Counted from the first letter of the stretch, positions 1 through 8,312 are shown. The stretch: 38,548 nt of DNA from Pseudocoprococcus catus (GCF_019734885.1 NZ_JAAXCM010000017.1:1-38548); one strand, 5' to 3'. Numbers and translations are program-made. Notes: generated by a model not told the origin, from the letters alone.

Positions 1-43
1 CTGGGGAAAAATGAATCGCGGGGCACGCGAGGATAGCTTGTAG
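1..43 (+). CDS. tnpB: TnpB C-terminal tail (partial, cut by window start)
   Basis: A short open stretch ends at TAG 41-43 and would encode a basic tail finishing MNRGAREDSL. It abuts the element's right-end structures, as expected for the end of tnpB. The neighbouring frame ends at TAG 34-36 with the tail NESRGTRG, so the true frame is not certain. No catalytic motif lies in this part. Confidence 0.35.
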   Translation, partial: WGKMNRGAREDSL

Positions 44-120
44 ATACTTGGCTCAGTAGAGCCATTGAGCAAGAAGCCCCCACTTCAAAATCTGTGATTT
101 AAGTGGTGGGAGCATGTCAC
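1..120 (+). mobile_element. Right end of an IS200/IS605-family element (tnpB 3' end and right-end hairpin, candidate omega RNA)
   Basis: The window opens inside the 3' end of an IS200/IS605-type element. A small stem-loop (GGCTC-agta-GAGCC, 51-64) is followed by a longer imperfect hairpin at 77-110, with CCCCCACTT pairing AAGTGGTGGG around an AAATC/GATTT inner stem. Such subterminal hairpins mark the right ends of these transposons and are recognised by the TnpA HUH transposase. In this family the 3' part of tnpB plus the right end is also transcribed as the omega RNA that guides TnpB nuclease. The exact cleavage site is not determined; it probably lies near 113-120. A complete left part of such an element is seen at the other end of the window, but whether the two belong to the same IS species cannot be tested here. 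Confidence 0.6.
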
Positions 121-158
121 TTAAAATCGTGTATAACAGATGAATATAGATGCAAAGT

Positions 159-202
159 AGCGACTATCAATGGCGATATCGAAACCGGATAGTCGCTTTT
201 TT
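159..202 (+). terminator. Rho-independent terminator
   Basis: A ten-base-pair stem (AGCGACTATC at 159-168, GATAGTCGCT at 188-197) is followed by TTTTTT at 197-202. It reads rightward, just after the IS right end. It may end transcription from the IS or from a gene that stood here before the insertion. Confidence 0.7.
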
Positions 203-258
203 GCGTTATGAAAATCATAGACAATGAGATCAAAAAACAGGAAAAGGAGATCTGAGCA

Positions 259-342
259 ATGTACCGAGTGATGTTGGTAGAGGATGATGGTGCCGTCAGA
301 TATGGATACAGAAAAATTTCATCTGTAAGGAGAGAGGGGTAA
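259..342 (+). pseudogene. Remnant of a response-regulator N-terminus
   Basis: A 27-codon reading frame starts at ATG 259 behind a good ribosome binding site (AAAGGAG at 244-250). It begins MYRVMLVEDDGAVRYGY, which resembles the beta1-alpha1 start of CheY-like receiver domains with the acidic pair ED-D, as in YesN-type AraC regulators of Lachnospiraceae. It then runs into unrelated residues and a TAA. No phospho-acceptor Asp or output domain follows. It looks like the stump of a deleted two-component gene next to the mobile element. The family call rests on about 20 residues only. Confidence 0.4.
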
Positions 343-448
343 AATCGTCTTAAAAATCAGTAGAGTGGATTTATTATGGCAAAGGAATCTTCTGCTAACT
401 GGCAAAGGTATCCATAATATGGTAGAATAATTTTGTAGCTGATCATTC

Positions 449-479
449 AGGCCTGAAGATGTTGTTGGTCATCAGGCCT
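449..479 (+). promoter_or_regulatory. Inverted repeat just upstream of the antiporter gene
   Basis: AGGCCTGA (449-456) pairs perfectly with TCAGGCCT (472-479) around a 15-nt loop. It ends 13 nt before the AGGAGG of the next gene. There is no T-run, so it is not a typical terminator. It could be a leader hairpin or an operator. The rest of 343-448 is AT-rich and shows no gene. Confidence 0.35.
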
Positions 480-506
480 TGAAAGTCTGTGAAGGAGGAA
501 CTGCCT

Positions 507-2096
507 ATGGCTCAAAACCTGATTTTAGTTGCAATTGTTTTATTTTTATGTTTGATGGCCGAGAAGCTGTCAGGAAAAGTCGGCATGCCGGCGTTGATTC
601 TGTTTATGGGTGTGGGGATGCTGTTTGGCAGTGACGGTATTCTTCGGATTGCCTTTGATGATTATGGATTGGCACAGAATATCTGCCTTATCGCCCTATG
701 TTTTATCATGTTTTACGGCGGTTTCAATATGAAATGGAGCGCAGCAAGACCAGTGGCCGTCAAAGCCATCTGTCTTTCTACTATTGGTGTTGTTGTGACA
801 GCCGGTCTGACAGCGGTATTCTGCTTGGTGGTTTTGAAGTTTGATTTCGTCGATGCCTTTCTGATGGGAGCTGTGTTATCATCAACGGATGCAGCCAGTG
901 TCTTCTCCGTATTACGAACGAAAAAGCTGAATTTAAAGGATGGTACGGCGTCTATTCTTGAGATGGAGAGCGGCAGTAATGACCCGGTGGCTTATCTTTT
1001 GACAATGATCGGTATCATGATGAAAACAGGCGGAAGTCTCAGCTCCCTGCCCTATATGATTTTTGCCCAGGTGGTGTTCGGCCTGGCTATCGGCGCAGCG
1101 GCTGCTTCCCTTGGCATTCTTTTACTGAAGAAGGGAACGATGCAGGCAGCAGGCATGGATATGATCCTTGTGACCGCCCTGGTGATGATTGCCTTCGGTT
1201 TATCTGAGGCCATCGGCGGCAATGCATTTCTGACGGTTTATCTCATGGGGATTTTGCTGGGAAACAGCAATATCAGAGGCAAAGAAACGCTGATCCCATT
1301 TTTTGACGGCATGACCGGTCTGGCTCAGATTGTTCTGTTCTTCTTGCTGGGACTTTTGTCCTTTCCACACAAGCTGCCGCAGATTTTCTTTGTATCCCTG
1401 GCGATTGCCATCGTACTGACGGTGATCATCCGTCCGGTTACAGTATTTCTGATTATGAAGCCTTTTAAATGCAGCAGCAGGCAGTGCCTGATGATTTCCT
1501 GGGCAGGGCTTCGAGGTGCGGCCTCCATCGTGTTCGCCATTATGGTGATCGCGGCCAGTTCGTCATCATCAGATACATTGTTTCATACAGTATTTATGGT
1601 GGCTCTTTTATCTGTTGCCATACAGGGGACTTTTCTGCCATTTGTAGCAGAAAAGCTGAAGATGGTGGATGATAGCTGCGATGTCCGTATGACTTTTAAC
1701 GATTATAAGGAAGCATCAGAAATTACCATGATGCAGATGGAAATTCCGGAGGGACATAACTGGGAGAACCGTCTGGTGAAAGATGTCAGCATGCCAACAG
1801 GCTCATTAGCTGTGATGATCAAACGCCATGGCGAGACACTGATTCCCGGCGGTGATACAAGGATACTGGCGGGAGATACCATTGTTCTCAGTGTTCCGGC
1901 CTATGAGTCCGGCGGTCAGGAACATCTTGAGGAGCAGGAGATTAGCCCAAAACATCGTTGGTGCAATAAAACCATTGCAGAGTTGATGCTCCCTCACGGA
2001 ACGCTGATCGTACTGGTGCGGCGGGGCAATGAAAATATCATTCCAAATGGTCAGACAGAGATTCTGGAAGGAGATCATGTAGTGATCTACCGATAA
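507..2096 (+). CDS. CPA1-family cation/proton antiporter with two TrkA-C domains
   Basis: This membrane protein should exchange K+ or Na+ for H+ across the cytoplasmic membrane (NhaP2/CvrA type). Roughly residues 5-385 form about a dozen hydrophobic helices of the Na_H_Exchanger fold, including a SSTDAAS stretch and the GSNDPVAYLL motif that carries the ion-binding Asn-Asp pair. Two soluble repeats follow at about residues 400-455 and 465-529 and match RCK_C/TrkA_C domains (LPGGD..ILAGD-like and IIPNGQTEILEGDHV). These usually bind a regulatory ligand such as c-di-AMP or nucleotides. I chose ATG 507 (529 aa), because AGGAGG at 493-498 sits 8 nt upstream; a GTG at 489 would lie before that site. 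The gene stands alone. The transported ion cannot be read from the sequence. Confidence 0.9.
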   Translation: MAQNLILVAIVLFLCLMAEKLSGKVGMPALILFMGVGMLFGSDGILRIAFDDYGLAQNICLIALCFIMFYGGFNMKWSAARPVAVKAICLSTIGVVVTAGLTAVFCLVVLKFDFVDAFLMGAVLSSTDAASVFSVLRTKKLNLKDGTASILEMESGSNDPVAYLLTMIGIMMKTGGSLSSLPYMIFAQVVFGLAIGAAAASLGILLLKKGTMQAAGMDMILVTALVMIAFGLSEAIGGNAFLTVYLMGILLGNSNIRGKETLIPFFDGMTGLAQIVLFFLLGLLSFPHKLPQIFFVSLAIAIVLTVIIRPVTVFLIMKPFKCSSRQCLMISWAGLRGAASIVFAIMVIAASSSSSDTLFHTVFMVALLSVAIQGTFLPFVAEKLKMVDDSCDVRMTFNDYKEASEITMMQMEIPEGHNWENRLVKDVSMPTGSLAVMIKRHGETLIPGGDTRILAGDTIVLSVPAYESGGQEHLEEQEISPKHRWCNKTIAELMLPHGTLIVLVRRGNENIIPNGQTEILEGDHVVIYR

Positions 2097-2232
2097 ATGT
2101 GATATATAACTTTATTGATGAATCAAGCTATATTTTATCCTTAAACAATAGATGATAGATTTGCAGGGCAATATATGCTAAGATGTGAAAGTAACAGAAA
2201 ATGGAAATCATGACTCTTGAAAGGAAAAATAT

Positions 2233-2853
2233 ATGATAAAGAATATTGTTTTTGATATGGGGAATGTTCTTGTGGCTTATGATGGCCGCAAGGTATGTAA
2301 ACATTACATAAAGAATAAAAAGGACAGGAAACGCGTATTTACGGCAATTTTTCAGTCACCGGAATGGGTTTATCTGGATATGGGTGTGATGCCGGAGGAA
2401 CAGGCCCTTGACCAGATGTGCGCCCGTCTGCCGAAGCGGCTCCATGAAGCGGCAAGACTGTGTATGCGGGATTGGCATCTCTATAATATGAAGCCCATCA
2501 AAGCAATGATTCCAGTCATCCAGGACCTGAAAGCGCGTGGTTTCAAACTGTATATCTGCTCCAATGCCTCCCTGCGTCTGCCGATGTGCTATCAGGAACT
2601 GCTGCCGGAAGTAGACAGCTTCGATGGCATCCTCTTCTCAGCAGAAGAAAAACTGCTAAAGCCGCAGAAAGAAATCTATGAGCGTTTATTTGAAAAATTC
2701 AACCTCAAACCGGAAGAAAGCTACTTCATCGATGACCTTCAGCTCAACATCGACGGCGCCGCAGCCTGCGGCATGAAAGGATACTGCTTTGCAGACAGAA
2801 ACGTAGAAAAACTGCAGAAAGCCCTGGACAAATTCAATGAGGACACTAAATAG
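2233..2853 (+). CDS. HAD-superfamily phosphatase (subfamily IA, YihX-like)
   Basis: A 206-aa cytosolic hydrolase of the haloacid dehalogenase superfamily. Motif I is DMGNVLV with Asp8 as the nucleophile and Gly10 in place of the usual second Asp, as in the YihX / sEH-N-like branch. Motif II is CSNAS (Ser110), motif III is Lys143 in LLKPQKEIY, and motif IV is FIDD (Asp167-Asp168). The helical cap lies between motifs I and II. Family members dephosphorylate small sugar phosphates such as glucose-1-phosphate, but the substrate here is unknown. A GAAAGG ribosome binding site lies 8 nt before ATG 2233. The 136-nt gap to the antiporter is AT-rich without a clear terminator. Downstream comes the structured element at 2922-3160. 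Confidence 0.88.
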   Translation: MIKNIVFDMGNVLVAYDGRKVCKHYIKNKKDRKRVFTAIFQSPEWVYLDMGVMPEEQALDQMCARLPKRLHEAARLCMRDWHLYNMKPIKAMIPVIQDLKARGFKLYICSNASLRLPMCYQELLPEVDSFDGILFSAEEKLLKPQKEIYERLFEKFNLKPEESYFIDDLQLNIDGAAACGMKGYCFADRNVEKLQKALDKFNEDTK

Positions 2854-2921
2854 AATGAATGACGTTAAGATTTGAGGTCATAATCAGTGCCGATGGCAAG
2901 ATTGTTTTTGAAAAAAATAAC

Positions 2922-3160
2922 GGGACGGCGCATTGGTATCTTCAAATGGCGTGTCAGCAGAAAATAAAATATGGAATTCAAAAAGAGACATTCAATCCCA
3001 GGTGCTTCAGCATTGGCTGGTACTTAGATGCTGTTCTTTAGCATCTTATGTACCACTGCCAAATGCTGGCAGTGCGAACGTGCCTGGGATGAATGTCTCT
3101 TTTTGAATTCCATTTGATATACAGGGATGACACGCCAAAGAATACTTAGAGCGCCGTCCC
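2922..3160 (-). ncRNA. Large structured palindromic element, copy A (3' of tyrS)
   Basis: A 239-nt segment folds almost end to end. The outer stem is GGGACGGCGC (2922-2931) with GCGCCGTCCC (3151-3160). The second is TGGCGTGTCA (2947-2956) with TGACACGCCA (3128-3137). The third is a 31-bp stem, 2971-3002 with 3083-3113, having one bulge. Inside sits a branched core with stems AGCATTGGC/GCCAAATGCT, GGTAC/GTACC and GATGCT/AGCATC. The same core with different stem sequences recurs at 21399-21583. On the minus strand it starts 7 nt after the tyrS stop and is followed by GTTATTTTTTT, so it could be a 3'-UTR structure and terminator of tyrS. It also lies after the plus-strand HAD gene. Strand is inferred from the T-rich tail. 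Confidence 0.7.
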
Positions 3161-3167
3161 CTCTGTT

Positions 3168-4391
3168 TTATTCAAACACAATCTTGCTGTATTTTTTCTT
3201 GCCGCGTCGTACGACAAAGTCTTCTTTCATAATGTCTTCCGGTGTGTAAGCTGCTTTAAAATCAGTAACTTTTTCACCATTGACGGTAACACCGCCCTGC
3301 TGAACATTACGTCTTGCTTCAGAACGTGTCGGGCAGAGGCCTGCAGCTACAAGGATACCGAGGATATCGATGCTTCCATCTCTTAAATCAGCTTCTGTCA
3401 GTGTTGTGGTTGGCATATCAGCAGCGCTTCCTGCTGAGAACAGTGCACGGGCACTTTCCTGAGCCTTTGTGGCTTCCTCTTCACCGTGAACAAGCTTAGT
3501 CAGTTCAAAGGCGAGGATTTCCTTGGCCTGATTTAACTGGCTGCCTTCCCATTTATCCATCTCGTCAATCTGCTCAAGCGGCAGGAAAGTCAGCATACGC
3601 AGGCATTTCAGAACATCTGCGTCGCCCACATTTCTCCAGTACTGATAGAAGTCGAATGGAGATGTCTTATTAGGGTCAAGCCATACAGCACCGGACTGAG
3701 TCTTGCCCATCTTCTTGCCTTCTGAGTTCAGAAGCAGTGTAATCGTCATAGCAGATGCATTTTTGCCGAGCTTACGTCGAATCAGTTCTGTACCGCCCAG
3801 CATGTTGGACCACTGATCGTCACCGCCGAACTGCAGATTACAGCCGTATCTCTGGAATAACTCATAGAAATCATAGCTCTGCATGATCATGTAGTTGAAT
3901 TCCAGAAAGCTTAATCCGCGTTCCATACGCTGCTTGTAGCATTCAGCTGTCAGCATACGGTTAACAGAGAAGTGGGCGCCGACGTCACGAAGCAGCTCGA
4001 TATAGTTTAAGTTCATCAGCCAGTCAGCGTTGTTGACCATCAGTGCTTTGCCGTCTGAAAAGTCAATGAAACGGGACATCTGTTTCTTGAAACAGTCAAC
4101 ATTGTGCTGGATGGTTTCAGGTGTCATCATCTGGCGCATATCTGTACGGCCGGATGGGTCACCGATCATAGCTGTACCGCCGCCGATTAAGGCGATTGGA
4201 CGGTTGCCTGCCATCTGCAGACGCTTCATCAGGCAAAGAGCCATAAAATGGCCGACATGAAGACTGTCAGCGGTAGGGTCAAAACCGATGTAGAAAGTTG
4301 CCTTTCCGTTGTTGATCAGTTCCTTGATTTCTTCTTCATCTGTAACCTGGGCAATCAGGCCTCTGGCTACCAGTTCATCATATAAAGTCAT
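3168..4391 (-). CDS. tyrS: Tyrosyl-tRNA synthetase
   Basis: Class I aminoacyl-tRNA synthetase that charges tRNA-Tyr in the cytosol, 407 aa, the normal bacterial length. The Rossmann catalytic domain holds the HIGH-like signature HVGH (in DSLHVGHFM) and the KMSKS-like KMGKT. The C-terminal S4 RNA-binding domain is seen around [12 protein letters not shown]. Start is ATG 4391, preceded by AAAGGAG 8 nt away; an in-frame TTG 18 nt upstream lies before that site. The gene sits behind a T-box leader (4423-4690) with its own promoter and is followed within 7 nt by a giant hairpin element. It is transcribed alone. Confidence 0.97.
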   Translation of the reverse strand: MTLYDELVARGLIAQVTDEEEIKELINNGKATFYIGFDPTADSLHVGHFMALCLMKRLQMAGNRPIALIGGGTAMIGDPSGRTDMRQMMTPETIQHNVDCFKKQMSRFIDFSDGKALMVNNADWLMNLNYIELLRDVGAHFSVNRMLTAECYKQRMERGLSFLEFNYMIMQSYDFYELFQRYGCNLQFGGDDQWSNMLGGTELIRRKLGKNASAMTITLLLNSEGKKMGKTQSGAVWLDPNKTSPFDFYQYWRNVGDADVLKCLRMLTFLPLEQIDEMDKWEGSQLNQAKEILAFELTKLVHGEEEATKAQESARALFSAGSAADMPTTTLTEADLRDGSIDILGILVAAGLCPTRSEARRNVQQGGVTVNGEKVTDFKAAYTPEDIMKEDFVVRRGKKKYSKIVFE

Positions 4392-4422
4392 GAGAAGTTC
4401 TCCTTTCAAAATTGTATGAAAT

Positions 4423-4690
4423 AAAAAAATCCCCGTCCTGTATAAGGACGAGGAATAACTCGCGGTACCACCTTAATTAAACAGCTATTCGCATAACTGT
4501 ACTTATCAAGTATCTGTCAATACTTGTGCATACTAACGGTTGCATTCCGTCGCAGCCTACTTGGAATCGTTCGGTGCGCAGCTTGTGAAGGTATTCAGCG
4601 ATAGCTTCCCCTCTGCCTTCCACCAACCGGCAGCTCTCTGGATGTTCCACTATGGCTTACTTATTTCAGTCATTGCCTTTGAGATATCTG
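4423..4690 (-). promoter_or_regulatory. T-box leader of tyrS (Tyr specifier) with terminator
   Basis: On the minus strand the leader contains the T-box core AAGGTGGTACCGCGAG (4459-4474) and ends in a terminator with arms CCTCGTCCT/AGGACGGGG (4431-4453) and a T-rich tail (4423-4429). In Stem I, AGC-c-ATAG pairs with CTAT-c-GCT, and the specifier side reads GAATAC before a CCTT helix. The codon is therefore UAC (complement at 4591-4593), a Tyr codon that agrees with the gene. Uncharged tRNA-Tyr would stabilise the antiterminator and raise tyrS expression. Confidence 0.93.
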
Positions 4691-4696
4691 TTTAAC

Positions 4697-4724
4697 ATTA
4701 TAAAGCATAAACAGTTTTTGTCAA
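4697..4724 (-). promoter_or_regulatory. SigA-type promoter of tyrS
   Basis: Minus-strand TTGACA (4719-4724) and TATAAT (4697-4702) are both perfect consensus hexamers with a 16-nt spacer. They lie directly upstream of the T-box leader. Confidence 0.88.
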
Positions 4725-4779
4725 TACTATTTTGGAGGAGATTTTATATTGATAAGTTATACTAAAAAAGTGAATCGGA

Positions 4780-5862
4780 CTATTTAGCCAGGTTCAATCC
4801 AAGATACAGCATTACCGCATCCCTGAAGGCTCTCGGATTCAGCCCGGATTTCTTGAAAATATGATTCAGTTTATACTGCAGTGTATTTTTGTGTATAAAA
4901 AGCTGCCGGCTTGTCCCGGACAGGGACATATCATTTTCAAAGTAAGCAGTGAGAAGATGACGTTCGTTTTCATCCAGAGTGGATAAGGTCTTGGAGAGAA
5001 ATTCGGCTTTTTCCAGTGGATTCAGCCCGGAGAAAATGAGCTCAAGACCGAGATCATCAAAGCAAATATACCCTTCTGTCTGAATTGAAAAATGTTTCAT
5101 GGCGGTAACAGCTGTCTGATAGGAATCACACAATTGATAGACAGAGGTCATTTTGCCGACAGTCATTTTCAGGGATATCTGATGATCCTTTGCAAAGCGT
5201 TCCAGAATATAAGCGTTGTGTTCCAATTGTGACGGCAAAACCACAGCGACATATTCATTCGGATAGTAAAAGGTATACAGTCTTATAGAAAGCATTTCAA
5301 AAAACTGATGGATTTTCTGCTCCAGCAGAGAAAGATTGTCGGAAGGACTTTCAGCGGCTGCACGAATCAGCAGGATTCGGTATTTTTGGGTAATATTGAT
5401 GCCGCATTCTTTCAGGCAGGCATTAAGATAATCCATGTTGGCAGAAGTCTGGTGGATCAGCGCTTCCATAGCAAAATGACGCTTGTCCGCCTGATTGCGG
5501 CTGATGGTGTTCAGTTCCCGTTCACGGATCAGCAGATGCGTGATGCGCTCCGCCAGATGGGCATATTTGCGGACTTCATCCGGCTGTCCGGTAATGCCGA
5601 TCACGGCCATGAAGGTCTGATTGTAGTAAACAGGCAGGTTGATGCCCATGCGTGTGCCATGAAAATTGTCATCGGCACGGACCTCAATCGTTTCGCCTGT
5701 AAGAGCCGCCTGATGGCCGATTTCATGAAAGGTGCCGATTCTTTCCGGATCCGTACTGGAAAAAATAATGCCAGACTGGTTAATAAAATTTACATCCTGC
5801 CCGCAGACGTCCTTCACGGTGTTGACGACCTGTGCTGCAAGGGTTCTGTCGATTTTGAACAT
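4780..5862 (-). CDS. cdaR: CdaR-family transcriptional regulator (sugar diacid regulator)
   Basis: A 360-aa cytosolic regulator. Residues 3-135 match the putative sugar-diacid recognition domain (start FKIDRTLAAQVVNTVKDVCG, with a PAS-like region). The C-terminal 60 residues form the PucR-type HTH_30 domain (LSGTSRQLFIHKNTLQYKLN, then GLNPRAFRDAVMLYLGL). CdaR proteins activate genes for glucarate, galactarate and glycerate use. This one is divergent from a glycerate kinase gene 303 nt away, the classic arrangement, so glycerate or a related acid is the likely signal. CGGAGG lies 6 nt before ATG 5862. A candidate -10 TATACT lies on the minus strand at 5893-5898. Confidence 0.9.
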   Translation of the reverse strand: MFKIDRTLAAQVVNTVKDVCGQDVNFINQSGIIFSSTDPERIGTFHEIGHQAALTGETIEVRADDNFHGTRMGINLPVYYNQTFMAVIGITGQPDEVRKYAHLAERITHLLIRERELNTISRNQADKRHFAMEALIHQTSANMDYLNACLKECGINITQKYRILLIRAAAESPSDNLSLLEQKIHQFFEMLSIRLYTFYYPNEYVAVVLPSQLEHNAYILERFAKDHQISLKMTVGKMTSVYQLCDSYQTAVTAMKHFSIQTEGYICFDDLGLELIFSGLNPLEKAEFLSKTLSTLDENERHLLTAYFENDMSLSGTSRQLFIHKNTLQYKLNHIFKKSGLNPRAFRDAVMLYLGLNLAK

Positions 5863-6165
5863 AGCGTACCTCCGATTTATAATTCTACAAGTATACCATA
5901 GCCATTTCTTGCATTTTCATTGATAATAGCGATTTTCATATTATGAACCTGCCATTGCGATGGATTATTTACACCTATTTTATCATAAAAAAGTATGAAT
6001 AACAATTTATGCCAGATGTATACAAGAAAATTGTTCTATTTAACATATATGCAGAGCAAAAAAAAGGATATACTTTCAGTAAGAAAATAAAAACGACAGA
6101 GTGCATCTCGGTTAACGGATGCAGTCAATGTACAGCAAGTACGTAACGTATGGAGGTATCAACAA
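5863..6165. promoter_or_regulatory. Divergent control region between cdaR and glycerate kinase
   Basis: This 303-nt AT-rich gap holds no gene. It must contain the cdaR promoter (minus-strand TATACT near 5893-5898) and the kinase promoter (plus-strand TATACT near 6068-6073, without a convincing -35). Several A/T-rich imperfect inverted repeats are present, but I cannot assign a CdaR operator. Confidence 0.5.
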
Positions 6166-7311
6166 ATGAAGGCAGTGATTGCAATTGATTCTTTGAAAGG
6201 CAGTTTAAGTTCTATTGAGGCAGGGCAGGCCATTGCGGAGGGCATCAGAAAAGCAGATGCCAAGGCAGAGGTGGTCATCCGGCCGTTGGCAGATGGCGGA
6301 GAGGGTACGGTTGAGGCTCTTGTATGCGGCATGAATGGGACATTACAGTATGTGAAAGTGACAGGCCCCTTGGGTGAGCCGGTTGTATGTGAGTACGGCA
6401 TTATTGCTGAGACAAAGACCGCAGTGATTGAGATGTCAGGTGCAGCGGGTATTACACTTGTACCGGATACCAAGAAGAATCCGCTTTATACAACAACTTA
6501 CGGTGTAGGTGAAGTCATTCGTGATGCCATTGAAAAAGGATGCCGCAGATTTATTGTTGGTATTGGCGGCAGTGCCACAAACGATGGCGGTATCGGTATG
6601 CTGCAGGCATTGGGGTATGGTTTCCTTAACAAAGACGGCCAGCAGGTGCCTTTTGGTGCCATCGGTCTCAAAGAATTAGAGACAATTACAGATACTTACG
6701 TCCTGCCGGAGCTGGCGGAATGTGAATTCAAAATCGCCTGTGATGTGACGAATCCCCTTTGTGGTGAAAATGGATGCAGTGCTGTCTACGGCCCGCAGAA
6801 GGGTGCCAATCCATCCATGATTATGGAGATGGATAAATGGCTTCGTTATTATGCAGCTCTTGCAAGGGAAAAATTTCCGAAAGCCGATCTTAATGAGCCG
6901 GGGACAGGCGCAGCAGGCGGCCTGGGATTTGCGTTTCTGACATTTACCAATGCAGTTCTTGAGTCCGGGATCAAAATCGTTCTGGAAGAAACAAAACTGG
7001 AATCCTATGTCAAAGGAGCAGATGTTGTTGTAACAGGCGAAGGCAGACTGGATTTCCAGACAGCCATGGGCAAAGCACCTGTGGGGGTTGCCGGATTGGC
7101 CCAAAAATTTGACATTCCTGTACTGGCCTTTGCCGGCAGTGTGACAAAAGATGCCACAGAGTGCAACAAAAACGGCATCGATGCATTCTTCCCAATCCTT
7201 CGCGGTATCTCAACACTGGAAGAAGCCATGAAACCTGAAAATGCCAAACAAAACTTGACAGACACAGCAGAGCAGGCATTTCGTCTTTTCAATATTTGCC
7301 GCCAGGCCTAA
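6166..7311 (+). CDS. glxK: Glycerate kinase (type I, GlxK/GarK family)
   Basis: This enzyme phosphorylates D-glycerate with ATP, giving 2- or 3-phosphoglycerate for glycolysis. The 381-aa protein has the family start AIDSLKGSLSSIEAGQAIAEG, the glycine-rich IGGSATNDGG segment, and GTGAAGGLGFA and VVTGEGRLDFQT in the second half, all typical of the glycerate kinase family at its usual length. GGAGG lies 9 nt before ATG 6166. It is divergent from cdaR and is followed after 36 nt by a 2-hydroxyacid dehydrogenase reading frame, consistent with one operon for hydroxypyruvate or tartronate-semialdehyde to glycerate metabolism. Whether the product is the 2- or 3-phosphate cannot be told here. Confidence 0.93.
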   Translation: MKAVIAIDSLKGSLSSIEAGQAIAEGIRKADAKAEVVIRPLADGGEGTVEALVCGMNGTLQYVKVTGPLGEPVVCEYGIIAETKTAVIEMSGAAGITLVPDTKKNPLYTTTYGVGEVIRDAIEKGCRRFIVGIGGSATNDGGIGMLQALGYGFLNKDGQQVPFGAIGLKELETITDTYVLPELAECEFKIACDVTNPLCGENGCSAVYGPQKGANPSMIMEMDKWLRYYAALAREKFPKADLNEPGTGAAGGLGFAFLTFTNAVLESGIKIVLEETKLESYVKGADVVVTGEGRLDFQTAMGKAPVGVAGLAQKFDIPVLAFAGSVTKDATECNKNGIDAFFPILRGISTLEEAMKPENAKQNLTDTAEQAFRLFNICRQA

Positions 7312-7347
7312 ACTTATTGATTACGCAGAGGTTTTATGGAGGTTATG

Positions 7348-8267
7348 ATGGAAAAAACGGTTTTGGTTGTGATTCCCACAGAGGAGAGACATAAAGAGAA
7401 GTTGGAGCGTGCCGGTAAAGGCTGCCGGTTTGTGTATGCGTCACCGCAGACGGCAACAGAAGAAATGATTGAAGCAGCAGATGTGATTATCGGCAATGTG
7501 AAGCCGGACAGACTGCATGCACCGGAAGGTCTGCAGTGGCTGCAGCTGAATTCTGCCGGTGCAGATGCTTATGTGAAGCCGGAGATTTTAACAGTGCCAC
7601 AGGTGTTTACGGCAAGGCTGTGGCAGAGCATAGCTTTGCCATGCTTCTGATGCTGCAGAAGAAGCTGAATTTATACAGAGATGCCCAGAAAAAGAACGAG
7701 TGGAGTGATTTTGGTACAGTCACATCCATCACAGATGCCATAGTGCTTGTTGTGGGACTGGGAGATATCGGTCTGCATTTTGCCAGACTGGCCAGTGCTC
7801 TTGGCGCCCATGTCATTGGTCTGAAACGCTCCATGGGGCCGTGCCCGGAAGGTGTTCATGAATTACATACCATGGATGAACTGGATGAATGGCTGCCGAA
7901 GGTGGATGTGGTCGCCTCATTTGTGCCGTCAACAGCTGCAACGCATCATATGTACAAAAAGGAACGATTGATGGCCATGAAGGACACTGCCATCTTCTTA
8001 AACAGCGGAAGAGGAGACGCAGTGGCTTCAGAAGTCCTGTATGAAGCACTTTCTGAGGGATGGATTGCCTCTGCGGGAATTGATGTGACAGAAATGGAAC
8101 CGCTGCCGACAGACAGCCCATTGTGGCAGCTGCCGAACCTGATGATGACACCGCATATATCCGGACAGTTCCATCTGCCGGAGACATTTGAGCACATTGT
8201 GGATATTGCAGCCGCAAATTTGGCAGCTTATCTTAAAGGTGAAAACCTCAGAAATCGAATTCAATAA
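7348..8267 (+). pseudogene. D-2-hydroxyacid dehydrogenase, interrupted by a frameshift
   Basis: Two overlapping frames together encode one NAD(P)-dependent D-2-hydroxyacid dehydrogenase of about 306 aa, resembling hydroxypyruvate/phosphoglycerate dehydrogenases. The first frame starts at ATG 7348 (GGAGG 5 nt upstream) and follows the family to ...ADAYVKPEIL near 7590, then runs out at 7650. The second frame resumes with SATGVYGKAVAEHSFAMLL. One missing base within ATTTTAACAG (about 7586-7595) explains the switch. The second part keeps the dinucleotide motif GLGDIG, the catalytic Arg in NSGRGD, the Glu in VTEMEPLP and the His in PHISG. Everything but the frame is intact, so this is either a recent pseudogene or a sequencing error. 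It follows the glycerate kinase in the same operon. Confidence 0.85.
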
Positions 8268-8312
8268 TATTAAATTGCGGCGCCTGTCAGATGTAAAGCA
8301 CTGTAAGATACG

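Noticed and set aside
2859-3041. 60-codon frame after the HAD gene
   Set aside because: It runs through one arm of the structured element, has no ribosome binding site and no protein-like pattern.
2922-3160. Structured element considered as a MITE with terminal inverted repeats
   Set aside because: The outer arms of the two copies differ completely in sequence while staying paired; terminal repeats of one MITE family should be alike. No target duplication was seen.
5308-5901. 197-codon plus-strand frame
   Set aside because: Antisense of cdaR and without a usable start signal.
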